Positions 10,560 through 20,341 of a DNA stretch of 64,000 bases are shown one piece after another. The number at the start of each line of letters is the position of its first letter. The first letter of the stretch is position 1. The position numbers and the translations under genes are program-made. The DNA comes from Sipunculus nudus (Eukaryota; Annelida; Sipuncula; Golfingiida; Sipunculidae): positions 19,629,867 through 19,693,866 of the forward strand of contig CM049308.1 of assembly GCA_026874595.1 (NCBI GenBank), read 5' to 3'. The notes beneath the pieces were generated by a model. That model saw only the letters and a program-made list of their open reading frames with translations. It did no database searches and was not told the origin of the DNA.

Positions 10560-11130
10560 ACAGCTGAGATACCACGGCCACCACGCCCTTGTCAGGAATA
10601 AAGCTCCCAGTATTCCTATGGGTCTAACTATTACTCATCAGCAAGCAGGTTAATGGAACGCTGCAAGACACAGGGAATCCTTTCATTTCGATCCCTTTTG
10701 TTATCACGTCTTCCGGTTTATTGGCGTCTCTGTGGACGTCACAGACTATATGTGATAACTTAAATATAATGGCCGTATCATTCACGTAACTTTACTGGTA
10801 TTTGAAATTTTCTAAATCGGGGAGGCTCGTTCCATTTGGCAAAACGCCAGGAAATTTGACCTTGTTGATTTCCTCAGCCAATGTCACAAGTAACAATTCA
10901 ACGGACTGTGATTCAGACATGGAACCGCTCCAGGTGCTTTACCCTATTACCACTTTAGTATATATGATAGTTTGTCTCTGTAAAATTTAAATAAACAGGC
11001 TATCCGTATAAAAAATTGAAGAGAAAAATAACCAATTGTTGTCTTCCATGGAGTACGTTTAATAAATGCCAAATTTAAGTTTTTTTTTCTGTTTTACCAT
11101 TTACTGAAAGTTTTCTAGTGAAAATATGCT
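10560..11130. repeat. Diverged 0.6-kb direct repeat, copy 2
   Basis: Partner of 8060-8670 (ATCCTTTCATTTCGATCCC, then TTATCACGTCTTCC, later TTTACCATTTACTGAAAGTT). Divergence includes indels throughout. Confidence 0.6.
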
Positions 11131-11424
11131 AACAATGTAACATTAAAATATGCATAATTATTTTTTTAGAAAATTAGATTCTTTTGATTAAAGCTGTCCC
11201 AGATTTTACCTCTTTTACAAAAACTTACAAGAAAAGAAAAAATGACTTTTAATTGAATAATGAAGTTTTTATTTTACGCGCAGTATTACATTGATTTGGA
11301 TTCTTCTGTTCCCATGTCACGTGATTTGTTGAGGGACACAATAAAAAAAGACCTTTTTCCTAAATTATAAACTAATCCTGCTTAACGAGTGAAAACCTAA
11401 CTTATGAAGTGAAAGTACCAAATA

Positions 11425-11867
11425 GGGGCGTATCCGCACTAGCAATGAATCTGTTTACTCTGTCTGCACACTAGGCCACTAATCCGCGTCAGTTCGGTTT
11501 ACTCTAGTCCGCTTGGCTGGCGGACTACAGCAGTCCGGTTTACTTTAGTCCGGTTAACAGTAAATCGGTTTCTAGTGCGTGCAGGCAAACCCGCTTCTAG
11601 TCCGAAAGAGTCCAGTATCAGCGAATGGCCTTGACCGCTAACCTAGATGTTGCCACAGCATGCGTTGCGTGAAGGAGCGCTCAGTTGCCGGCCTGAATCG
11701 GATAAAGAACACAGTGCGGACAGCAAACTCAAGTTGTGTCATATTAATCGGTTTAGGTTTTTGTAAAGCGAACTACAGTGGGGACGCAAAGCGCGCTACT
11801 TCGAGACTAAAGTAAACCGGTTAAGTAAAATCCGGTTTAGATGCGAACCAAGTGCGGATACGGCCTA
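11425..11867. mobile_element. 440-bp MITE with 15-bp TIR and internal CGGTTTACT repeats
   Basis: The left end GGGCGTATCCGCACT and right end AGTGCGGATACGGCC are inverted with one mismatch in 15. TA is found immediately outside both ends, a possible TA target duplication. Inside, the motif CGGTTTACT with flanking TAGTCCG occurs several times near the left end and inverted (ACTAAAGTAAACCGG) near the right end. These subterminal repeats are of the kind that bind a transposase. GC content is clearly higher than in the surroundings. No coding capacity is seen. Confidence 0.7.
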
Positions 11868-13239
11868 TCATTATGACTTAGAAAGTAGCCAGCACTATGT
11901 ACTTCTTTGTACTTAAGAGCATGCTATTTTGGCAGAGCTCAAATTTCGCGAACTGACATGGACTGAACTTAAACGAGCGCGATTTTTCGCGCAACGCCTC
12001 TTTTTTACTCAAATTGAAATTTAAGTTAAAATACTTGCATCCCAAGAGTCTATACAGTGACGCATTTGGTGAACACAAATCGGCGCTACGTAGCAGCCGA
12101 CGCATTATTATTGTTCAAGCTTTGTTCTCGCAAAAAAAGACCCCCAGATAATTAGTATTAAAACTATATTCTCGCGATTAACTTCTTTTACCCCAATTTG
12201 CTTAATGTATCATACTATAATTTGGATCAATAGCATTTTTTCCCGATCATGCATTTGTCGAGAATGAAGACACCCTCGCATTATTCGCGATAATTGCATG
12301 CTCTCGAAAATTTCCGGGATCACAGTATTTCACACTAAACCGCCAAGAGACAGACACCAGAAATGTTATATAAAATGATGTTATTCTAGATGTTTTGGTA
12401 AATTCCACTGATCTCACAATTTCTTTGTGTAATTTGATAATAAGAAATGTTTCCATTTTATCCATTCGGTTCTCTGGCTTTACATACGCAAGTGTCTGAG
12501 AAATATAGTATACAGTAAGCACTCTGTTACACAAGCCCTGTTGACGAGGCCTTCCTGAGACTTGACACTGATCCATCCAGGGATTGACAACCTGAATAGC
12601 ATTGAAGATTTGATCCTAAAATGATCTCATGCAATAAATTTAGGTTATTTCTCTTGATCTGACACGTCTACTGTTTTTTCACTGTAGTAGTCTATCTCAA
12701 TTACCTGATACGTTTGTAGTCACGAGATGGTATTAATCAGGACATATTTCTACCTTTTAATTATGTTTTACACTTTTTGGAAATGTGACAGTGATTTAGA
12801 CTTAGACCGACAGCTTAAAATTACACGAGGGATCTGACAGGGGTTCTATTTTTTGTACTTTTTTAATTTTAACCATCACTTTTTCAACATATTGCATTTT
12901 TACTGTGGTTACAATACGTATTTGTAAAATGTGTGGGATTTGCATGTGGCCAGTTTTTGAAAATGAGAATTTTGTGGAAAACAAAGGGGAAGGTTGTGAA
13001 AATGTTGTTTTTCCCGTACCATTTTGACACATTTATTTAAATAGTGTCAAGAAGAATGTATGTATTGGAAATAATAATAATAATTAACTAATACGCGACT
13101 ATTCCATTAATTTTATGAATATATATATACATATACACACATATATATGTATATTTAAATATATGTCAATTTCTGCACTTTATTAGTTAATTTTATATAC
13201 ACACAAAAGGATAAGTACTAAAATACTTATATCATTGTT
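11868..13239. other. Gene-free stretch with CGCGA-rich blocks
   Basis: Only unsupported open frames occur, including a 109-codon minus-strand frame at 12247-12576 that matches nothing I recognise and has no supporting signals. Repeated TCGCGA/CGCGAA motifs at 11940-12310 hint at a decayed repeat. Confidence 0.35.
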
Positions 13240-13390
13240 TGGTGAAAGGTGGTCATCCTTCTGGAACCAAGGTTGTAGACATAACCATGTGGGTTCTCAG
13301 GTGAAATGTGGTCATCTGTGACAGCTATAGTTCCTTCTGGAACAAAGGTTCTAGACAGAACCATGTGGGTTTTCAGAAGAACCCACAAGA
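13240..13390. repeat. 75-bp tandem duplication with hairpin
   Basis: GTGAAAGGTGGTCATC, then CTTCTGGAACC and AACCATGTGGGTT, occurs twice about 75 bases apart (GTGAAATGTGGTCATC etc. in the second). The second copy ends with AACCATGTGGGTTTTCAG followed by AGAACCCACA, which can fold back. Confidence 0.75.
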
Positions 13391-14733
13391 ACCTTTTTTT
13401 CTAACAGTGTACCTGTATATTATGTCCACTTTCTCTTTTCTTTTTATTTTGGTATTTGACTGCAACCATCAACGCAGCCCATCTTGTATGTCTGGAGCTA
13501 AATACCTGAAGTATCACTGTTCTGTTAAAATACACACACATGTACATTTTACATTTGTATAATTCCATAAGCAATATTTAAAGTGGACCGCTACTTCTTG
13601 TTCGAGAAATTGTCAAATCATGATTATTACCATTTAACAGAATTCAAGTATGCAAACTTAAAACCATTGTCTAGGATCATATACCTCTGCCTTGGGTTGG
13701 CAACTAAGGCTAAGTTAATTTGTTATAGATACTTTGCGGACACATACATGGGGTATACCTATATACCGCCTGAAACATTTATTGAAACTTATGTACAACT
13801 TCGTCGATATAATATTTTTTCTAGTAGTTCTTCCATTTTCATCGTTATTTTAAGTATACATTTTATGTTATTTCCTCGTTGAAAGTGAGTGATTGTATTT
13901 CTCCTTTTGTGATTCAGCCAAATGACATACCTGTGACTTTATTTTAAGTTAAATTATAGGCAAAATCCACTTGTGCTTAATAAGGTCAGAGGGCACTAGA
14001 CTTCTTTGTGGTGTCGCCAGGATTACTTACCTTGAATATGATGGATTTTTATAAAACACCGTAGAAATAATAATCAATATAATATCTAGCCTTAGTATAA
14101 ATATAGGATTTTCAGCAAAATCCATGCATATTTTAAATCCATGCAGTCTTTGGTGGTGACGTGATGACTTACCAATAATCTGATGGATTTTCATGAAACT
14201 CATTTGAATTTTAACAAATACTGTTTCCCACCTAAATTACATTCTCAGCAAAATTCGCACATATTTAATGAGGTCAGGGGTCAAAATATATGCAACGGGT
14301 GTATTATGCACCATTTGCAAGGCTCTTGTTATCAAAATGACTTGAATACCATATTTGCTACATTTCAAAGAAACTACTGTTTACATTCACATGCGTATGT
14401 TCACAGGAAAATTACTTATGCCGCATCACAAAAACGCCCACGCATTACCCCCTTCACTACATGTGTACCTATATGCCGCTGGTGTATAATTTAGGAGCCC
14501 CGGGGCATTGTGGGCCGTAGGTTACAAAGTATATACCCCCCCCCCCCCACACACACTTTTTAGTAAGGGGGATGGTCAATGTAATCATCCCCATGATATT
14601 CAGAGAATTAAATTTATATATTGGTAATGAAATATATTAATAATTAGAATTAAAGGCTTTGGTTCCATCTCTGAATTTACAATGAAATATTACATATTGA
14701 ATTAACATATCCTGGAAACATAGAACATTGTTT

Positions 14734-14738
<5 letters not shown>
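13391..14738. other. Gene-free stretch with GGATTTT-TGAAA repeat traces
   Basis: Short blocks such as GGTGTCGCC, GATGGATTTTCATGAAAC and AATCCATGCATATTT recur between 13980 and 14290. They resemble pieces also seen near 21360-21520 and in the 300-bp units of 43789-46890. They look like decayed dispersed repeats. The 99- and 103-codon frames here have no coding support. A C homopolymer lies near 14540. Confidence 0.35.

Positions 14739-14792
<54 letters not shown>
14739..14792. repeat. (AT)n microsatellite
   Basis: About 27 TA dinucleotides. Confidence 0.95.
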
Positions 14793-14795
<3 letters not shown>

Positions 14796-15627
14796 GGTTG
14801 TGTTACCCTCCGATGTAAAGTGCTCTATGGCCTACAGGCTAGGCCATACGCTCTTTACACAGCGCTTTACCTATAGGGCTACTACCTATATTGTAAGGCG
14901 CTGTTTTTTATGACCTCCTATCCTGAATTGCAACACCAGAGGGGAGCACTGTATTTTTGTCCAATCAGATCAGACCTTGTGCTGGAAGACAAAGCCAAGC
15001 TAGGAATACACGGAGCCAATCATATTCATTTCTTTTTGAGTGACAGCTCATCCCCCAGCGTAACCGTCTGACCAGGCCACAGGCTCAGAGAGAATTGCCC
15101 CTGACGTGGTTTGCTTAGGGCCTTGGGCACATAGGATGCTCGGCCGGTGAGCTGTAATTCAAACGAAACGTAACAACAAAGGCTGCGTGCACACCTCGAT
15201 GGCTGGTTTCAGTTCTGCAGACAACAGATACATGGCTACGCTAACACAGTCATAATGTCATAATCGAATCGGTCGATGATGCGAAAATGCAGAGGGAGCA
15301 ATTTAAATTCGACCAGAAACTCATCAAGCGGCGCTTGAAGCGCAGCAATGGGCGGAGCCAGGATGCCTGTCGTGTGTTTGTTAATTGGCATCTGATTGGC
15401 TGCTTGTCACATCATACGCACGTTTTTTTCAGTGGACAACGAACCGCCATCTGGAGTCTAAATATATCATAAACGGTCAAAGCTGGCAGCGTGAGTATCA
15501 GTTGCTTCTTTAGAAGCGCAAGATTTCCGCTGCCTCGGAAGCGTAGCTAGGCCAGAGCGGTATAAATCATCGGGTCGCATCCCATGAAACAGACTGTTGT
15601 GAATTAACAGTGTTGCTTTTTCTTGAA

Positions 15628-15629
<2 letters not shown>
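14793..15629. other. GC-richer stretch with shared GTAAAGTGCTCTATGGCC repeat
   Basis: GTAAAGTGCTCTATGGCCTA occurs at about 14816 and again at about 15875; TAGGCCAGAGCGGTATAA-type pieces occur near 15550 and 15900. These are parts of one repeat family broken up by (AT)n arrays. A GC box (GGGCGG, about 15350) and two inverted CCAAT boxes (about 15385-15400) form a promoter-like cluster, but no transcript or first exon could be attached. Confidence 0.35.

Positions 15630-15715
<86 letters not shown>
15630..15715. repeat. (AT)n microsatellite, interrupted once
   Basis: About 43 TA repeats with a single extra A near 15673. Confidence 0.95.
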
Positions 15716-15716
<1 letters not shown>

Positions 15717-15718
<2 letters not shown>

Positions 15719-15805
15719 AAGATAAAGAGTGACACCCTTTAGACAGACACACAAAGTTAACACATTAGTAAGTCTGTCTAAAAGGCGTCACTCTTTGTCT
15801 TTACC
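15717..15805. repeat. Inverted repeat next to (AT)n
   Basis: TAAAGATAAAGAGTGACACC plus CTTTAGACAGAC pairs with GTCTGTCTAAAAGGCGTCAC plus TCTTTGTCTTTAC with few mismatches around a loop of about 24 bases. It could be the fused inverted ends of a small element. Confidence 0.75.
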
Positions 15806-15920
15806 TTCGCTTCGACTACAGACCATTCCGGCTCTGCCACTTATTACTTATATATATATATTGCTCCGTTGTAAAGTGCTCTATGGCCTACAGACCAGGC
15901 CAGAGCGGTATAACCTTGAA

Positions 15921-15921
<1 letters not shown>

Positions 15922-15981
<60 letters not shown>

Positions 15982-16140
15982 ATGGTGTGCTAACTTTGAT
16001 TATCCTCCCACGCCTGCGAGTCATCCCCTTCAGACAATAAAAGGTATATATATATATATATATTTATAATTATATTTATATTTATATTCGAGTGTGTCCT
16101 AACTATGATTACCCTCCGACGCCTGCGAGTCATCCCCCAA
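15922..16140. repeat. (AT)n arrays and a repeated GCCTGCGAGTCATCCCC block
   Basis: (AT)n covers 15922-15981 and 16046-16063. Each is followed by GTGTGYYCTAACT-TGATTA, CCTCC-ACGCCTGCGAG and TCATCCCC (15985 and 16092). The copies are about 107 bases apart, so the AT array and the block were duplicated together. Confidence 0.7.
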
Positions 16141-17070
16141 CCCTTGAAGATAAACTGACGCCATGCACTGAACAAACCGTCACCCGCAGTGTCGTAAACT
16201 TGTGTGTCACGATTCTGCGCAGTGTCGGTCTATTGCCATGGATATGTGGTCACAGATGCTTAGCTTGGTCCCTGTATGTGTTAGTTAATTATATTACATG
16301 AATGAGGACCAGATCAAACACTAATTATCCTTAGTCAGTCACGAATATACAGTCAAAATTACAAATAGGTGATTACCTCATCCTGATAAAATGTGTATTG
16401 GCACGCAGGCCAGAATGACAATGATTAATTATAGTATTCGGCCATCTTAAACAGAAGCCAAGTACAAAATTTAATATGTTTTGATTGCATCGAATATAAA
16501 TGGGTGATCATGTGTTTTACCATATATTACATGAAATATTACTCTGTTTTATCACTTTAGTAGTATTGTAATAGTGTATCTTCCCTCAAGAAATATATCC
16601 TTTGTATACCCTTTATTTTTTTTATAGTGAATACTTTTATATATTTTTCCTCAATATGTTGGTTTAAAAACCAGGTTTCTCTTTTTTTTAGATATATCAT
16701 GAACCTTTTATTTAACAGCAAAGTTAATAAATATTTTTTTCCAGCATTTTTATTTGCTCCAACAAATTCCCTAAGTATTCTAATTTCAGACCCTTGACTG
16801 TATTACTACAATACATACAGTAAATACGGTGACACACGAGCGTTGGGAATATCCAATCATATTTAAAACAGAGGAAGTTTGATACATTTTCCTTAGTTCT
16901 ATAGACTTTACACAGCTGAATCGATTTAACAGATGAATATGCTATAGATAATTAATACCTTTATTATACTTCGTGGTGTCTTACCTGAGAGCCTTCTTCA
17001 AGCCAAAAGTACTGATATATCTCAAAGGACGTGCTAGAATGTTATTTCTAAAGGTTATGACAATTATAAG
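16141..17070. other. AT-rich gene-free stretch
   Basis: No supported gene or repeat is seen. Confidence 0.4.
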
Positions 17071-17290
17071 CTTATGTAGCACAGGAGTAGAGCAAAGGAC
17101 TTGATGCTGGGAGATCTTGAGTTCGAATCTCAGCCGAGGCGGTGAGATTCTTCCCGGTCGGAAAACCAGGGTGAGAGCTCTGCATTTTAATGGAGAGGTC
17201 GTGCCCAATGGCCGTGTTTTGTTCACACATGCACGAGTGTGCCTTACGGGAGTTCGATCATCAGTGGTATGCAATCACTATCAGTGGTAT
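17071..17290 (+). mobile_element. tRNA-derived SINE, copy 2
   Basis: Same family as 3555-3800: CAGGAGTAGAGC in the A-box position, B box GAGTTCGAATCTC (closer to the GGTTCGANNCC consensus than copy 1), GCCGAGGCGGTGAGA, then GGGTGAGAGCTC and TATGCAATCACTATC. Confidence 0.6.
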
Positions 17291-17373
17291 AGAACGAATC
17301 ACCCAAAAATACAATACAGTGTCTCTTGATTATTGCACTATTATTTGCGTTGTTATTACCATGGCAATAATCA

Positions 17374-17374
<1 letters not shown>

Positions 17375-17429
<55 letters not shown>

Positions 17430-17434
17430 GTATA
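17375..17434. repeat. (AT)n microsatellite
   Basis: About 28 TA units interrupted by ACAT and GTAT. Confidence 0.95.
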
Positions 17435-18311
17435 TTAAAATATATATTACTATTTGTTATATATATTAACATATGTTTTACTTTTTGTTATTAATTAAGT
17501 AATCGTGCTTCGTGTTCTGTTCCATGTTACATGCTAGCATATCCTAATCTAATGAAAAAAAGAACCAAATAATACCGGCTTAATAATATAATATAATTCT
17601 TTCTCAATTGTTCGTTTTCTTCTTAATTGAATAGGTAACGCCAACTATATGTAATTTGTATATCTCATAAAAATGCGTAGAAATAAAGTGAAAGTATATA
17701 ATTTACCGTTTTGTGCAGATCTGATCATAGGGGGTGGAGGAAGCAAGATTACAAACTTTTTAGTTTCTTTTCAAGTGAAACAAAAGTTGTGAAACATAAA
17801 ATGTGGATAAATTGATAAATTCTTAATGGCCATATTAGGTTGTCACTTCTCTATATGTTATTTTCAAGGAAATATTTTCAAAGTGTTTCGCGAGGGTTTT
17901 ATTTTCGCGATTTACCATACAATAACTTACCTAATAACTATTATATAATATGCACGAAAAACTTAACTTTTGTACAAAGAGCTAAGGAACAGCGAACAGG
18001 TGGACATTATTCATGCGGTTGCGGCAGATATACAAAAGAATAGATATTTTTTATATGATCAAATCTTTGAATCACCGGTTACATAAAATGTATATTTGTG
18101 ATATCCTCGGGAACAAATAAAAAACTCACAGAATACCACTTAAAAATGACTTTAAAGTATATATACACTTAACTTAGGAACTTTACTGATAACAGTTTAC
18201 TAAATACTTGCATCAACACCTTTTTAAGCAAATAACCTTTGATAAACGCCTGACCAACTCTCCATGGGATTATTAGGTATAAGTAACTCCTTTTAATTTT
18301 TTATGTCTCAG
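17435..18311. other. AT-rich gene-free stretch
   Basis: No supported gene is seen. It ends with a pyrimidine tract (TTTTAATTTTTTATGTCTCAG) of acceptor type, counting its last 20 bases. Confidence 0.35.
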
Positions 18312-18491
18312 AAAATGTGACACAAAAGGAACTTCTGTAATCCGGAAGGACACCAGGAATGCTTCTCGATCGATCGTTACAAGGCATTGTGCAAAAGAAG
18401 ATACACAAGCAAAGAACATGTCCTTGAACGATACATTAAAGTGTCTTCGAGGGGAAAATCTGAAATTTTACGGTTCGAAGCTTAATATTAT
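18312..18491 (+). CDS. Candidate exon A of a two-exon gene end, product unknown
   Basis: About 60 open codons follow a good acceptor (TTTATGTCTCAG) and run to a GTAAAT donor at 18492, leaving phase 2. The translation is basic and soluble-looking (RKDTRNASRSIVTRH, KEDTQAKNMSLNDTLKCLRG). The intron to the next candidate would be only about 100 bases. Phase 2 here joins exactly to the open frame of exon B, which raises the probability that both are real. There is no domain, signal peptide or family match that I recognise. Confidence 0.3.
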
Positions 18492-18592
18492 GTAAATGGA
18501 TGTGGCTTTTTAATCGTTCATTACTGCTGAAGTGAAGGCCTGAACTCGCTTACCGACTTTTAAAGTCTCTATTTCTTGTTCTTAACTTTCAG

Positions 18593-18833
18593 AAGATTTT
18601 TTCCTCTCCACTGCATCATTGGAGCTTACCTAACACGCCAGAACTCCTACAAGGTCTTCATTGAAGCTTGGAACAGGACTGAACTCCTACAGGATTTGTT
18701 TTTAATGTCCATCAAGCCAGCTAATGATTACTTGAAGAGTTCAGCTGAGTGGAGCATTAGCTGGCAATCTTCTGATAAGCTTCTCCGTAGGGATGCAGGA
18801 GTTGCTAGGCACGAAGCAGTGATGAGGTATTAG
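18593..18833 (+). CDS. Candidate exon B (terminal), product unknown
   Basis: The best acceptor in the window by eye (TTTCTTGTTCTTAACTTTCAG, last 20 bases counted) precedes 79 open codons ending in TAG at 18831-18833. Reading begins with one base completing the codon left by exon A. Segments include RQNSYKVFIEAWNRTELLQD and WSISWQSSDKLLRRDAGVAR; hydrophobic and charged residues alternate as in a folded or coiled domain. A weak donor (GAG/GTATTA) just before the stop would allow continuation. No AATAAA lies in the next 100 bases. Function unknown. Confidence 0.3.
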
Positions 18834-19975
18834 GGGACCACACGACACTGGCAGCTTTCTTGGAAAATTGACAAACGATGCGCTCGCAGAAGATGCCAAA
18901 AGACCACCATCAATTTTGTACAATGATTTATTTTGAAAACACGATGATTATTATTTAATAACAGGTGTGATTGCGGGTATCTGTGTCTGTAAAACGTGAC
19001 AAACCAACTATCCCCGTGACAATGAGATGGATAAACGTCACTAAATGCTTGAAGAAAACGTAATGATCCCCATTGACCCAGTAAAGAAAGTAGAAAATTC
19101 AAAGGCTGTCACAGTTTCGCTGTCAACGGAAAATAACCTTATCAGTTTTAATAATTTTACTTTACTATTTTCTTGAATATTTTTGTCAAATTAAAGCGTT
19201 CCATTCATTTCTATGCTGGTTACCTGGTAATTATTTTAATTGCTATAATGGAGGCCAACTTTCATTAATGAAGCCTTTCGTAATTTATTTCCTATTTATA
19301 AAATGATTTAACCTCTTCTGGACTGAGTCTGGGAGTCTTATAATTTTCAATGTGTTTAATTTCTAGACAAATATTTCGGTCAATATTTTTAGAGGGATTT
19401 CTGAGGTACCCCAGTGTGCAATATCAGCGAGGAACGCACTTTAAGACTCTATGAGGCTGCAAATATTTTCGTAATTTCTTGCAACGCCTAATAGCCGACA
19501 AGTAAGCTGTCACTTGACATAAAGCAGAGCAATAGTTAACTTTTCCAGTATACTTTCAAACAACATTTGAAAAAAAAAAAAAAAAAACCAACATGAGTGA
19601 GAAAAATTCCGCTTTAAATCAGCATATAAGTAAATCCTCATTTTTTTTAAATTTCTGATCGTATGATTACAAACATGACTCGCACGGAATACTGGATGCC
19701 GTCAACTTGTATACGCGTTACAGGAACAGACTCGTTACAACAGAGGCAGAGTTTCAGTTTGGGTTGTGAGTTCACAGGTATTCTCTTGTGTTAATTCATC
19801 ATTCGTAACCTAATGATAAGATTATTGGCTGTTTACCACAATATGAATGCAACATGATTGAAGAAAACTGCGATGCATTCTTCGATATTGCTTGTATCAC
19901 GACTTGTCACGGCCAGTCATGCTCCTGATATGTGTTTTTACATTTGCGCTTTGACAACCGTGTGGAATGCAACAC
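18834..19975. other. Spacer without supported gene
   Basis: A 34-codon ATG frame at 19674 ending at CAG/GTATTC is the only exon-like item and is too weak to call. Confidence 0.35.
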
Positions 19976-20190
19976 AGGTGCTTGAATCCCTATTTATAAT
20001 AAAGTCTTCATATCTCCAATGTTCACAGAAATACTAGATGGAATCAGGTCAAACGACCTAATAATAAAACGGTCATACCGTGCTATCGCTTGTATTATGT
20101 GTCATTATCCAAGTGATAGCACGGTATATAACTGTTTTATTATTTATATTATGACACAAGGTGGGTAACTCGGCCAAAACCCTTTCGAGC
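19976..20190 (-). repeat. Inverted fragment of the 1.6-kb repeat, with internal hairpin
   Basis: This is the reverse complement of the left end of the repeat at 21032-22657 and 23749-25692 (GGTCAAACGACC, AATAAAACGGTCATACCGTG, then ATGACACAAGGTRGGYAACTC). A second, inverted copy of the CCGTGCTATC-CTTG part has been inserted, giving a self-complementary stretch at about 20056-20145 (arms of about 30 bases, loop of about 20). Confidence 0.8.
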
Positions 20191-20341
20191 GATAATGAAG
20201 GAAGTTACATTCTCGAACCGCTTATACTCGCTTTATCTTCCTTTTATGCGTAGTCCATATGATCTTTCAATACTACGGGAGTTACAGAATCAAATCAATC
20301 CAACTTCAATTGTTTTCAATCACCGATACAAGCTGCCTGGA

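Noticed and set aside
15130-15480. CpG-rich promoter with a GC box and two CCAAT boxes
   Set aside because: No first exon or TATA element could be attached, and the region shares repeat pieces with its surroundings.
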